Assembly: GCA_947095585.1 (NCBI GenBank)
Contig: OX352764.1
Location: 124,001 to 188,000, forward strand
DNA: 64,000 nt
Source: Nephrocerus scutellatus
Lineage: Eukaryota; Arthropoda; Insecta; Diptera; Pipunculidae
Direction of reading: 5' to 3'
Position 1 is the stretch's first letter, and each line of letters starts with the position of its first letter. Positions 12,240-26,089 of the stretch are shown one piece after another. The notes under the pieces are model-generated. The model made no database searches. It had not been told where the DNA came from and saw only the letters and a program-made list of their open reading frames with translations. Position numbers and translations under genes: made by a program.

Positions 12240-14599
12240 GTTTACCATATTAGGTTCACAATTAACTGACATCTGAAATAATCTATAAATTTAAATTTGT
12301 ACACTTTAAAGAACTTTATTTCTGTCCTTGCTAACGATATACGAATATTATAACAATTAGATTCGTAGGCTGTCTAACTATCAATTATAATTTGAGATTT
12401 TTTGAACGACTTAATAAAGCAAAAACCGAGTAAAAGAAACAGTAAATTATACTTTGAATCTAATCAAAACATACTCTTTTATTCTTCGAAGAGGATAGGA
12501 GGTTTACTTAAATTATAGAATAAATACAATAGTATCCAAACGATCACAAAAAGATGTTTTTTAATTTTGCTTTTGTTCTTAAAATAAATGTTATAACTGT
12601 TTATCTTTTTTTTTTTCTTAACATTGTTTTAATGGGTATCCATTAGATTTACATTAAAGATATACATACAATGTGTGTGTCATGCACCCACTCACACTGC
12701 TTGGTACGAAACGCTGTTTTAATTTTTACTCTTAGACGGTAGACATATTTTAAAAATTTTAAATTCTTGGTTCTTAACCGAATTGCAATGTATTTTTCTT
12801 CGATTTTTTTCTTGATTACTTAAATCTAAACAGTTGTCAGTCAATGATTTTTTTAAGTGCAACTTAAATATCTAGTGTTGTTGTGGTAGTGATTGGTTTG
12901 CCAAATATTGCTTATTAAAATACAATACATCATATTTTAGTGATAAAAATAGCGATTATAGATTGTTCAATATGGCTAAACCAGGAAAGGAAAAATAAAA
13001 ATAGGCATGGTGGGTTCATATAATCAGCAGTAGAAAGCATATTTCAAATCGTTTAAATATATTCATGGTTGCACCATACCCGGATTACGTGGTGCAACCA
13101 AAATTCTAAACATGTATATATTTAATTATGTTGTAAGAGCCCTTCATTTATTTGTTCGACTACAATTGTATGATATAAAGTTGCAGTATTTTTTCTCCAG
13201 TTGTTGCTCATCACTCCTTCTGAATTTCGGTGCTATTTTTAAATGTTGTTTTAAACATAAATGCTCTTATCTGCATTAATTTCAATTTCCATTTTTTGTT
13301 ATTTGTATTGTATTATTTTTATATTTCTTGTATGTTGTTGTCGTACAAAAATGATATTTTTTCAATTTACTGCGAATATTTTTTGATAACTAAAATATGG
13401 ATTTTTCATTTCTGATTTTATCTTCTATTGCACAACAACTTTTTTGTTTACATTTATGATTCTTTCTCAATACGGTACGTGTATAAAGTAAAAAGTTAGA
13501 AAAAAATACTTTATTTTTTATACTTGTATCGTTTTATTGTAATAAGGTAGTGGTGATATTATGAATTTTGTCGGTTTATTAGTATATACTTTTGGTTTAC
13601 GGCTGCTTAATTATTGATCTATTTTAGGTATTTTTTTTTGTTGCATATTTTTGTGGTTTTTATTTATTAACATCACTTAACTACATCGTACGCAAGGACT
13701 AAACATACCCCGTCCACTATTATCTTGAGAAATGGCTACGAAATGACGGAGATAAAAACAAATTATTATGTTTTGTTAACACATGCTCATACACAGTTTG
13801 TAAACTTATATGTATACCGTTTATTGTAATTTAAATGGCAACCAGGGATAATGGTAATATCTTTAATACACTATATCGGAAACTATTTCTGAATTGAAAC
13901 TGGGTTAGATGTTTAAAATCTCTTGAAATTGATGAAATTGTCCACTGCATCCTATGTATGTATTTACACAATTCGTAGTGCATGTTTTAGGTAGACATTG
14001 CGTATACCTTAATTTTTGTTGTTATTCTATGCATTTCGGACGTTTGTTTCCCAGGGTGTCGGTTAATGTTAAGGCTGGGCTCAAACGAAATTGATTTACT
14101 TATCACTATTTTAGAAAATAGGTTAAAACTATGTCTTTATGAACATAAAAAAACGAATGCTTTTGAACGGAAAACGATGGCTGTCTTAATGACAAAAGTC
14201 AAAAATGTTTTTCGCAAACACTGTTACAAATTGCAAGTTTTCTATCTTGCAACAATGCAACAGTTAGAAATTAGATTTCAAGTTTGTCTGCTACTGCCAC
14301 TGCTATATGAAATTGCTCACAAAGATAACATCCTGCAGCTGAACATCAGTAATTTGAATTAATTTAAAAAGTTAATTGCTCGCGATAAAGGGAGGAATAA
14401 GTTTGCTCAAGAAACCGTTTTCAGATTCTAAGTGGAATTAGTTTTTAACGATAGTTCTTGAGTTATTCGATAGCAGCAGCAGCAATATTCGACATTTTAA
14501 TGTAAAGTTCAAAGTGTGTCTCATGTATTTGAAGGTAGTGGCTCAGGTGGTGGGAAGCGGCCAAATTTCTCGCCTTTCGGCGTACGAGCAAGCTCTTCA
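12240..14599. other. AT-rich stretch, no supported gene
   Basis: Long AT-rich DNA with several short chance frames. Part of it, next to 14,600, may be the 3' UTR of the minus-strand gene that ends there. A plus-strand frame at 14066-14362 has no splice support or recognised domain and is not called. Confidence 0.4.
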
Positions 14600-15906
14600 T
14601 CACCAACAGAAAACAGACAATTCGCTATTGTGATGACATGAAGATACCGACTGATCCTTGAGCTGAAATATTTTAATTTGTAAAATCAATTGGTAACATA
14701 CGCTTTCCGCTATGTGTTTTAAGACATTATACACATGATTTAGGCTTCATTTAGGACTTACTTGTTGCATTTTATCAAAATCTAAGCAAGGTCGATGTGG
14801 ACGCTGTAATCTTTGCGGGATGTGGTGCGTTCGCATTGGACGCCGACGAGGCGATATAGCACAATGAAATAGTTTCGCTGGTGGACTTACTGATCGGACA
14901 TCTATTTCAAGACCTGACGTTGATGCCGGACTACTTCTACTGCTATTATAATGAAATTGATATTTTGGCTGAGGTTGGTAGATATGTTGGCTACTATTGC
15001 TTGATTTTAACGTTGCAACACAAACACTTTGATTTCCACGGTCAGCACCAGTAGCAGCACCAGTTCGACCGTTTTTACTCTTATTATCACCATCGTTCCC
15101 ACCACAAGTGCTGCAACCTACTTCTTCTTCTTCTCCGTCTCCTTCACTATCATCAGTTATACTACTATCACATATTTTAATGTTTTCAATACCACGACTC
15201 GCTTCAGTCAAAATTAATGGAGTTGTGGAGCGAAACATGTGGCTTCTATTTGGCTTAAGTGCTTCTAATGGTGGTGATGTTCGAAAATTCACCGGGGTCA
15301 AAATGGGCTCCAGTAGATTTCTTAACTGTAAAAATATGGAATATTTATTGTAACATTTCAATAATAACATTCGAAATATATTTATTTTATGGTTTGTTTT
15401 GTTTTACCTCATCATCAGAACTATGGGCTAATGATCTTTTTCGATTTTCTGCTAGTGTTGAACTGCATCGTTTTGATGTGGTTGCTTCGTCGAAGAATTC
15501 TTCAGGTTCCAATGAAGATGATTCCCGTTCTGAAAGTAGCGAGGATGCTGTCCCACGTACAACTAGTATACTTGCTGCGGCCTCTGCTGCTGCAATCGAT
15601 GATGGTCCGTTAATAACTTCTAGCTCCTCCTCTGAACTGTGTTGATCGTACAAAAGGTGCGATTGACACATCATGGCAGGGGATTCTGATGAGCAAGCCG
15701 TATCCGTTGGAGAAGTAGCGTCTAGGCGAGAACTCATACCTTAATTGTCAGAAATGTATAATATAGTTATAACTAGATAGACGACAAGGCGTTTGATGCC
15801 TAATAAATAATGACTAACTTGTTGTCTCCATATCAGCATCTGATTGTTGTTGCTTTTCTACATCTATATCACCATCTGACTCTGTTCCAGAATCATTTGT
15901 TTCACC
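14600..15906 (-). CDS. Uncharacterised Ser-rich acidic protein (3' four exons)
   Basis: Four consecutive minus-strand exons join in phase: 15906-15819, 15739-15408, ~15325-14762 and 14662-14600, ending at a TGA. Together they encode about 348 residues. The first visible exon begins in phase 0 at a splice acceptor, so at least one 5' exon with the start codon lies upstream and I could not locate it. Alternatively, translation could begin at the ATG near 15737. The sequence is largely disordered: Ser/Glu-rich stretches, a DSEGDGEEEE acidic run, and a basic tail with ISPRRRPMR. The motif RPCLDFDKMQQ spans the end of the third exon. It resembles the LDFxKM(T/Q)Q stretch of vertebrate FAM53 proteins, but this single short match is weak evidence. 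No catalytic domain is seen. The exons are real; the function is unknown. Confidence 0.7.
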
Positions 15907-18900
15907 CTAAATTAAAAAATAAAACAAACTTTTGAAGTTATAGGCAATTTGCTTAAACTATGTTTCTTCTAATATTGTCGTAGAATTTGATTTTCCCTGT
16001 ACTAAGCAACGATAGAAATAAATATATATGCATTAAATTCGTAGGTCCTTTTTATTTACACAATTCAAATGTTAATTTTTGTTTGACGAATTTGTTTGCT
16101 GGGATGAAAAACAAAGGAAAACGTTTACAGCAGCACAACTTGCTCAAGCATTCTATGTGGTGTGGCGGTGGACTACAACAATTTATATTTTATTATTTAT
16201 TCAATGGTCGTTATGTTGCAAATGCTAGTTCACAATCCGCAGCTAGTCTTGGTGGGTTCAAGGAGGAAGGTTTTCATGGTTGTGAATAGTTTTCAAAGGA
16301 GAACTCACCTTTTTGTTAACATTACAATCACTGTCGTTAATGGAATGTGTGCGTAGTTTATGCGTTACGTATTTAATCATATTTAACTCGTATATCTAAG
16401 GAAAGTATTCTACTGCTGCTGCTGCTGGTAAACTAAGTAATTTTATTATTTGAGCAAAATTTTGCGAATTTTGGCGACCATCTTCCTCACTTTTCACCAC
16501 GTTATATTATTCTACTGGCGCTAGCAAAGTACAAGGAGAGGGTGTGAAAATGCACAGTTCATAGCAATGAGCAGTAGACAATAATTGATATACGTGAACC
16601 ACGTAAATATCGATTTTCTGACATGAAACCAGTCGTCAGGTCTTGTTGTTAGTTCCTTTCTGGTAGTAGTTAGTTGTTAAAAAAAAAGAGGATCCAGTAA
16701 TCACATCTTTAACACTCCAGTACAAATCAGTTTTATGTTATCTTTTCAGAATAGTTTTTAATAAATAAAAAAAAATTTCGATTTTCCGTTTAAATGTTTT
16801 TTTTCCAGTATACCGGCGAAGACAAGGTATAATTCAACCGAACAGTTTCATGACGATGATGTCTGTCTAACTTTTGCTTCCCGAGAAGAAGTGTTGGTGT
16901 TTTTTCACCACGTCTGTGTTAGTTTAGCTTTTGTGTTTGTAACAGCACGGCGCACGCATCCCATGCATCCACAAAAATCGGTCGGAATCAAATTCGGAAT
17001 ACGGCGCGCTACTTTCGTATTTCCCGTATACCTTGTCCACGCGCCTTATACAAAATGAAAATACGAGAGCACGAGTCTCCTCCATAAGAAAAAAAAAAGT
17101 GGAAAATACAACTTTAGAGGGCGAGTCTTGTTTCGTACGCCACCCCACACTCCACAATAACGACACTAGAGTCTTAACGCGCATGAATACGCTATGTGCA
17201 CGTACGGAAAGTTTCTAAGTACCCATTTTAGTTTTTAGATGCCATTGTCATCGTTGGATGCAGTTCTTTAAATAATTTTTATAAACTCGTTTGTTTGTTA
17301 TAATTTTACTGCCTGACGAGTTATCGTCTTATTACAAATTACAAAACTAATAGCAGGTTGACACCAGAGATATGCAAGCAGACAATTGTATTGTAATGTA
17401 GCAGCTGGTACCGCATTTGCTTTACAATCAAAACCGACAACCGAGTATTAACAAATATTTAGTAGATAAAAATGCCAAACACTTAAAGAGAAAGAGAGGA
17501 GTGTTCACTTTATGATTGTGTTGTGTTGTGTTTGATGACCTGGTGGCTGGTGTAGATGTAGAGTCTAGAGTGTAGTTTAGTTAGTCTCTTTCTTCCTCCC
17601 TCTCTTTAAGTCTCGTACTCGTATTTCGTGTTGTACTACGCGCTTTCATAGAAATGAAGTATGTTTCATGTTATATCGTGTACAATCGCATATATATTTA
17701 CACATTTATCCGGAATACGAAATCAGCAGCAGCATGATGGCTTGGTAAATTTATTAAAAGTAGGAAAACTAGAAAAGCCAGGATTGATGATGTTTCATGA
17801 CATTGTCTCAAATGCATAATGTCCAATTCTATTTTTTAACAAGGCATGTTACAATGGTGACATTTGACGAAACGACTGACTGCACTTAAGAAACTTATTT
17901 GCTTGCGTTCATCGTGACGTTAACTTCTACGTTACCTAATGTTTTCAGTTAGAAAGCACCTGCAAAACTATGCAGGTACAGCATAGTTGAAATTTCCAAA
18001 ATATATTCATATATCCAACACTCAAAAGTACATATACACTACACATTCATTAATGCACTCTACGAGATACTGCTTGTCGATTGTGAACTGAAAAAGTGAG
18101 AAGAACATAACTGAATCTCTGAATGAGTTTGACAAACATTATTGATAACGACTTCAATACTACAATTGCGGCACACCGTACGTGAAGTGTTGTGAATTTA
18201 AATTTAACTCAATTGAATTCTAGTTAGGTGAACTATTCCATCTAATACTTAAATAATACTCTTACTAAAAAATAAAGAGAATATTCGAAATTGAATCATT
18301 CTTGGCATAATTTATGCTGCATAGCCGTTTACATATATTTGTATACGTGTATTTCTTCAATATGGAAATGTTAACTGTGATCTTGAAATAGCTTACAGTG
18401 GAATTGTCTTTCTTTATTGCCTTTATATTTTTTCACACGACCATAGACGAGAGTTTCCTACGCTATAACCTTCCCTCGAAAGTAGGCATTATTCATAGTA
18501 GTGTGTTAACAAAGAAAATACTTTTGTTATTTACTGCAGTCACAGCGAACACACATTCTCAGAGGAATTTTGCATTGCGCATAGCCGGTTTTGGTCGTGT
18601 GAAAAATAGCGTACATTACTCGGAGAAAAGTGTTCATCGTGCTCGTTAGATTGCCGGAACCGGAACCCATCCGACTTCGTCAATAAATTATTTGGAGCAA
18701 ATGCTCCATCATCTTTTGGGTTCTAGCAACGAACTGAGGAAATCCAGGTTCATCTCAAGAAAATGTAATGCAAATCAAATCAGGACCATAAGCATTCAAT
18801 CAAAGGCTAGAGCAAGCCACCTTAACTAGTTTTATTTTAAATTCAGCAACTGTTTCTAAACAGTTATATTGCAACAGTTTTTCGTCGTTCGTAATATTTG

Positions 18901-19260
18901 TGTATTAGTTCTTCGATTTTTCAGCATAATCTAAAATAAACTTGTCCACTCATGACAGATTCTCAGTTTCTATAAAACTAATCGACAGTCAAACTGGTTA
19001 ATTAAAGATCTAGTTAAATTAACCTGGTTAATCTGAAGAAAAAAAAAATTCGATCTTGGTTAGCAAATTAACCAATTCGCTTTTATGGGAAACGTCTATA
19101 AAATGTGATAATATGATGGATTGAAAAAAAGCTTTTCCATTTCAGTTGAGTATTAAATCTTCCGAGATTTCTGCTATGTAGTTTTCAAAGCTTTCACGGC
19201 AACACTGCTACAACTTTATTTATATTCCACTGCTGGTAATAATGCCCGGGTAAGCTGTCA
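15907..19260. other. Probable 5' region of the minus-strand gene; no gene seen
   Basis: The stretch is noncoding by eye. It is upstream of the minus-strand exons at 14.6-15.9 kb and probably holds that gene's promoter and first exon(s). Moderately GC-rich islands occur near 16.9-17.2 kb. No clear TATA/initiator pair is identified. Confidence 0.3.
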
Positions 19261-19269
19261 AAGTAACAA

Positions 19270-19362
19270 AAGCTGTATTTTAATTGAATTCGAATTGGGA
19301 ATTACAACAAGTTTGTCTGGTTTTGAAATTCGAATTCGGATTCCAATTAAAATACAGCTTAA
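19270..19362. repeat. Short inverted repeat (hairpin)
   Basis: AAGCTGTATTTTAATTG at ~19,271 is matched in reverse complement by CAATTAAAATACAGCTT at ~19,345. A further (G)AATTCGAATT-type match lies inside and the loop is ~35 bp. It is probably the remnant of a small MITE. It lies just left of the tandem duplication. Confidence 0.6.
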
Positions 19363-22077
19363 GTTTAATGTCGTGTTTTTTTTTTTAAAATCTGCCGTAG
19401 ATTAATTTTTTTGGCTGTTAAGTTGTTCGTTTATTCCAAAAAACCAATCTACGGTAGATTGGATTTCCCCTCAAACAGATCTTGATATTTTGGGAGATTT
19501 ACCCCTCTTCTCATTAACTGCAACAACAACACATGCAACAAAACAATGTAAACAAAAGATTCTAGGCTTTCGTGTTTTTTCGAGAAAAAATCTACGATCG
19601 ACCGCAGATTGCTAAAACAAAAAATAAGTGATGAATGCTTTGCAAATAGAACGCCAAACTAAAACTAACCAAAATGTCAAACACAAACTGAAAAATTAGT
19701 CTGCTTGCTCTCTCTTCGCCATCTTCGAACATATCGATTCCCGACGTGTAGCAAAGTTAAGTATCGGTTACAAAGCTTTGCAAATAAGACGAAAAATCAA
19801 AACGTATCTTGGTTATAGTTTGCCTATAGAACGTCAAACCAAAACTACGAGAGAGAAATCTTAACTATATCCTGCAAATCGAAAAAGCTATAAATAAATT
19901 GTTTTTGCGTTTATTACTAGTTGGTACTTATCAGTTATCACTCTCTTAAGATTATAACTTGGCTTGGGTAAGAGACTAAGAGCTAAGAAAAGTTGGTGCC
20001 GGGACCGAAGGATTCACACACAATATTTTAAAAGACCACACCAAATTACTTTTTTTTATAAATACATGTTTCCAATTAATTAATTAATTCCAATTAACCT
20101 TAACAAAGGTGAAAACTCGATCGGAGAAAGTTCGTCAATATCTTCATATTTTTTAAATTCTCTATATTAACTTCACTTGCCCGTGGGTCGTCGGTCGTCG
20201 GTCGTCTGTCGTGGATTCTTGCGATCAATTTTTAACCCACTTCCCATGGCCCGATTTTATTGAAATTTTGCACACATGTGTACAACACAACACTTTCTAT
20301 TAAATTTTGAGGCCCCTCGGGCTGCGGGGTCGGGGGGCTCCCAAACAAAAATTTTAAAAAATTTACCCGATTTTCTTCAAATTTTAAACACATGTGTATA
20401 CCCAATAAACAATACTTTTTCGAAAATTTGGTAGTGATCGGGTCCCGGGTTCGGCCGCAAGGCCCTTATACATTTTTTAAATATCTATACTGGCATCAGA
20501 TATTCGTCGCCCTTTATGGACTGTGTGCGGTGTGTGCTGCGCAGTCGGCTGCGCTGCATGGTTTTGGTGGTGGTGGAGAGAGAGAGAGAGAAATCTTAGC
20601 GCACGCACAAATGAACCCAGCAAATGAAACGAGACATACATGTTTTATGCTTACTTCAACTTACATTTTTATTATATACTGAATTGTATTTTTATTGATG
20701 TCGTTTTTGTTGTTGTCGATATCAACTTACAGATAGAACAACAAGTTTTCACAATATTCTGTCATTTGGCGTTTTCATAAATTAGTTCAGAGCAGTCAAA
20801 GAGTTCTCAAGATAAATGTTCGTGTTTCTTATTTGCTCAGAGTATGAGCGTGCTCTAAGTGCTCAGAATAAAATGATCTGAGCTTTTTCAATTTTAACAT
20901 CTGATGTCAAATGTTTGTTTCGATGATTTTCTCTTACAATAAAAAAAAAATGGCCCAGGATCGAGGGGCTCCCATATCAATTTCTGCGATTAGAGAATTT
21001 AGATGAAAAAATTTTATGGGTTGTTTTTTTTATAATTATGTAGGTATATGTATCAGTACGTAGACTTATCAAGTCAAAACAAACATTGCATATTTTCTTT
21101 GTTTCATTCTGTAGCTTGTTGGATGAACCTAGAACATACGAAATGGAATGTGAAGTAAGAAACCTAAACAGCAATATTAAATTAATTTTTAGTATTTTCG
21201 TACAAAAAGGACGTATGAATTCTTGTCGATAAATTATTTGCATTTTATCGAAAAAACCAAACAATGCACAGCACGAGACAGTTCCAGTTGACTGAAGTAC
21301 CCATCGAGCATCGGCGGTCGACCACCAAATACCAAAATACGTTTTGTTTCCAATTTGTAAATATGGTTAAATGTTCATAATAAAAACGAGTTCATTCCGA
21401 AGAATTTGCATATTACATCACCCTCGCTTCGAAAGCTCTATGTGGCTACACTACACTACACTTTATATATATCGCCACTCGATTCGGTCGGCACATGTTA
21501 AATGTTATATGAAATAACGAGTAGCTAGTTACGAAACAGAGTAAAACGTCAAAAGACGCGATTGCGAGAATTTCGTCTTGCATACAAAAACATGATAGAA
21601 AATGTTGAAATGTAGAGCAAGATCTAAGCGTTTACACGATGTAGTCGTAGTCTTGTCTTTGTCTCTAACATCACTTAGCCACTAGCCAGTCTAGTCTAGT
21701 GGACTTGTGGTAAGAGATGAAATTGGGACAGTAGAAATTTTTTTACCTACTTCTTTCAATTTAAACTAGAAACGCCAGTGTTCGAAAATAGACGATATTC
21801 TAGAGGCAAAGTTGAATGGTTTCGTCCTTTCGTAAGAAAACTACAACCTTCAATGGTTTCAATAATTTCTGGTTATTGTGGATTCAATGTCATTGTTATA
21901 AATAATGGAGACTCGCAGAAATGTCTTATGATTTACATTGAATCGAATTAATTTTGGTACATATTGAATTGAAAACCAATATTGACTAAATGGCAACATA
22001 ATGTGAAGTTCAGATGAGCCGAACTCGACTCGACTACACTCCCTCAGCGGGTTCGGGTCGAAATATACCTTTATATA

Positions 22078-22284
22078 GGGTGTCCCAACAAGAGCGCCGG
22101 ATTTAATTTTTAAGAAAAAACACATTTATTTTTGAGCTAAGCAAACATTTTTATTTCAACATAAAGAAAAATAGTTCCGATTAAACGTTAAATACAACAT
22201 CAGGCAAATGGCCACCACGAAACCTCTTTTGTTGAAATTTTGAATAACGTAACGTAAATCCGGCGCTCTTGTTGGGAGACCCTA
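22078..22284. mobile_element. ~207-bp MITE in unit 1
   Basis: The left end GGGTGTCCCAACAAGAGCGC and the right end GCGCTCTTGTTGGGAGACCC form terminal inverted repeats of about 28 bp. TATA lies directly outside both ends, consistent with a TA target site as in Tc1/mariner MITEs. The interior is noncoding. A solitary copy of the same right end is found at 27,963-27,990. Confidence 0.7.
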
Positions 22285-22989
22285 TATAAACTTGACCTCT
22301 TAACAACGCATATAAACGTAGTAATGGGTGTTTTTTTTAAGAAAAAAATATAATACTAATACATAGTTTAATTTTAATAAAATTGTTTTATTCATTCATA
22401 AAATCCATACATGGCATTAACCTTTGAAAATGGCTAACATTTTTTATTAATTTAGTCTTATACGAGTTAACCAGAAATTTAAGGTATAATATTTAATTTG
22501 CGTAGTGGTAAGAAAAAAAAAGTATAGCTTACAATTCACCAGGAACCTCTTAGGTAGAATGACTGCTCTAAATTCAATTTATTTGCCAGCTTTTAAATGT
22601 TCCTGATCTCTGGTGTGGTTTAGCGTAAATGTGTATCTAGCTCAATTTCAGCTCGTATCTATTATGAATGTTTTCACGCATGCGCTTACCAAACCCGATG
22701 CAAGCATGATATTTACTACGTTTATATGCGGGGTTAAAGCCAGCTTGAACTACATTTGGACACACAAAAACCTGGGTCGACTTTATATAAGCTTGACTCA
22801 ACTCAACTGCATTCGCACGACAAAGTTGAGTCTAACTTTTGCTGTTGTAAAATAGTATTATACTATTACTGTACTATAACGATAAACGATGGAAACACGA
22901 AGCTGATAGTTTAATAAAATATAATAGCTAGCAAATAAAAACACAACCGATAAAAATAAAAATTTTTCTTGTAAATTCTCTAATCGGAG

Positions 22990-22990
<1 letters not shown>

Positions 22991-23024
<34 letters not shown>
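22991..23024. repeat. (CA)n microsatellite, unit 1
   Basis: About 16 CA units follow the family A phrase CTCTAATCGGAGATA. The corresponding tract in unit 2 is two units shorter. Confidence 0.9.
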
Positions 23025-23028
<4 letters not shown>

Positions 23029-25882
23029 GTGCTCGCCTTGTGGCAAAATCATCCACGAAATACGCAGCGGCAGCGAACAGCGCTGCTAACAAAGCACAGA
23101 GCTCAAACTTTGCCGTGATCTGATGCGAAATAGCGATATTTAAAATTTGTATATTGGGGTCCCCAAGGGGCCGATCGCTCCAAATTTTTACAAAAAGTGT
23201 TTTCCATCGAAGACACACATGTGTACAAAATTTAAAGAAGTTAAGTTGTTCGTTTATTCCAAAAAACCAATCTACGGTAGATTGGATTTCCCCTCAAACA
23301 GATCTTGATATTTTGGGAGATTTACCCCTCTTCTCATTAACTGCAACAACAACACATGCAACAAAACAATGTAAACAAAAGATTCTAGGCTTTCGTGTTT
23401 TTTCGAGAAAAAATCTACGATCGACCGCAGATTGCTAAAACAAAAAATAAGTGATGAATGCTTTGCAAATAGAACGCCAAACTAAAACTAACCAAAATGT
23501 CAAACACAAACTGAAAAATTAGTCTGCTTGCTCTCTCTTCGCCATCTTCGAACATATCGATTCCCGACGTGTAGCAAAGTTAAGTATCGGTTACAAAGCT
23601 TTGCAAATAAGACGAAAAATCAAAACGTATCTTGGTTATAGTTTGCCTATAGAACGTCAAACCAAAACTACGAGAGAGAAATCTTAACTATATCCTGCAA
23701 ATCGAAAAAGCTATAAATAAATTGTTTTTGCGTTTATTACTAGTTGGTACTTATCAGTTATCACTCTCTTAAGATTATAACTTGGCTTGGGTAAGAGACT
23801 AAGAGCTAAGAAAAGTTGGTGCCGGGACCGAAGGATTCACACACAATATTTTAAAAGACCACACCAAATTACTTTTTTTTATAAATACATGTTTCCAATT
23901 AATTAATTAATTCCAATTAACCTTAACAAAGGTGAAAACTCGATCGGAGAAAGTTCGTCAATATCTTCATATTTTTTAAATTCTCTATATTAACTTCACT
24001 TGCCCGTGGGTCGTCGGTCGTCGGTCGTCTGTCGTGGATTCTTGCGATCAATTTTTAACCCACTTCCCATGGCCCGATTTTATTGAAATTTTGCACACTT
24101 GCGTATTTCCGGAGACAACACTTTCTATTCTATTTCGGGGGGCTCCCAAACAAAAATTTTAAAAAATTTACCCGATTTTCTTCAAATTTTAAACACATGT
24201 GTATACCCAATAAACAATACTTTTTCGAAAATTTGGTAGTGATCGGGTCCCGGGTTCGGCCGCAAGGCCCTTATACATTTTTTAAATATCTATACTGGCA
24301 TCAGATATTCGTCGCCCTTTATGGACTGTGTGCGGTGTGTGCTGCGCAGTCGGCTGCGCTGCATGGTTTTGGTGGTGGTGGAGAGAGAGAGAGAGAAATC
24401 TTAGCGCACGCACAAATGAACCCAGCAAATGAAACGAGACATACATGTTTTATGCTTACTTCAACTTACATTTTTATTATATACTGAATTGTATTTTTAT
24501 TGATGTCGTTTTTGTTGTTGTCGATATCAACTTACAGATAGAACAACAAGTTTTCACAATATTCTGTCATTTGGCGTTTTCATAAATTAGTTCAGAGCAG
24601 TCAAAGAGTTCTCAAGATAAATGTTCGTGTTTCTTATTTGCTCAGAGTATGAGCGTGCTCTAAGTGCTCAGAATAAAATGATCTGAGCTTTTTCAATTTT
24701 AACATCTGATGTCAAATGTTTGTTTCGATGATTTTCTCTTACAATAAAAAAAAAATGGCCCAGGATCGAGGGGCTCCCATATCAATTTCTGCGATTAGAG
24801 AATTTAGATGAAAAAATTTTATGGGTTGTTTTTTTTATAATTATGTAGGTATATGTATCAGTACGTAGACTTATCAAGTCAAAACAAACATTGCATATTT
24901 TCTTTGTTTCATTCTGTAGCTTGTTGGATGAACCTAGAACATACGAAATGGAATGTGAAGTAAGAAACCTAAACAGCAATATTAAATTAATTTTTAGTAT
25001 TTTCGTACAAAAAGGACGTATGAATTCTTGTCGATAAATTATTTGCATTTTATCGAAAAAACCAAACAATGCACAGCACGAGACAGTTCCAGTTGACTGA
25101 AGTACCCATCGAGCATCGGCGGTCGACCACCAAATACCAAAATACGTTTTGTTTCCAATTTGTAAATATGGTTAAATGTTCATAATAAAAACGAGTTCAT
25201 TCCGAAGAATTTGCATATTACATCACCCTCGCTTCGAAAGCTCTATGTGGCTACACTACACTACACTTTATATATATCGCCACTCGATTCGGTCGGCACA
25301 TGTTAAATGTTATATGAAATAACGAGTAGCTAGTTACGAAACAGAGTAAAACGTCAAAAGACGCGATTGCGAGAATTTCGTCTTGCATACAAAAACATGA
25401 TAGAAAATGTTGAAATGTAGAGCAAGATCTAAGCGTTTACACGATGTAGTCGTAGTCTTGTCTTTGTCTCTAACATCACTTAGCCACTAGCCAGTCTAGT
25501 CTAGTGGACTTGTGGTAAGAGATGAAATTGGGACAGTAGAAATTTTTTTACCTACTTCTTTCAATTTAAACTAGAAACGCCAGTGTTCGAAAATAGACGA
25601 TATTCTAGAGGCAAAGTTGAATGGTTTCGTCCTTTCGTAAGAAAACTACAACCTTCAATGGTTTCAATAATTTCTGGTTATTGTGGATTCAATGTCATTG
25701 TTATAAATAATGGAGACTCGCAGAAATGTCTTATGATTTACATTGAATCGAATTAATTTTGGTACATATTGAATTGAAAACCAATATTGACTAAATGGCA
25801 ACATAATGTGAAGTTCAGATGAGCCGAACTCGACTCGACTACACTCCCTCAGCGGGTTCGGGTCGAAATATACCTTTATATA

Positions 25883-26089
25883 GGGTGTCCCAACAAGAGC
25901 GCCGGATTTAATTTTTAAGAAAAAACACATTTATTTTTGAGCTAAGCAAACATTTTTATTTCAACATAAAGAAAAATAGTTCCGATTAAACGTTAAATAC
26001 AACATCAGGCAAATGGCCACCACGAAACCTCTTTTGTTGAAATTTTGAATAACGTAACGTAAATCCGGCGCTCTTGTTGGGAGACCCTA
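25883..26089. mobile_element. ~207-bp MITE in unit 2
   Basis: This is the second copy of the MITE, present because the host segment is duplicated. The ends and TATA flanks are the same as at 22,078-22,284. Confidence 0.7.

Larger units (their letters stand above)
19417..23239. repeat. Tandem duplication, unit 1 (3,823 bp)
   Basis: Unit 1 is repeated immediately downstream as 23,240-27,040. Over almost the whole length the two units look identical base for base, including every chance open frame. Differences found by eye are an ~18-bp indel with clustered substitutions around 20,298-20,335 versus 24,098-24,140, and a CA-repeat length difference of 4 bp. The unit contains a left arm of repeat family A (from 20,155), a small MITE (22,078-22,284) and a CA microsatellite. 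Its right edge lies inside the inverted arm of family A. No gene is supported in it. Confidence 0.9.

Noticed and set aside
14066..14362. 98-codon plus-strand frame
   Set aside because: No recognised domain, no flanking splice logic, and it lies in AT-rich DNA next to the 3' end of a minus-strand gene.
15029..15645. Plus-strand Ser/Thr-rich open frames at 15,029-15,217, 15,108-15,353 and 15,259-15,645
   Set aside because: They are antisense shadows of the minus-strand exons at 14.76-15.74 kb, which have matching splice phases.
22858..23218. Cys/Val-repeat frames over the CA tract (and the equivalent in unit 2)
   Set aside because: The VCVCVC run is the translation of a CA dinucleotide repeat.
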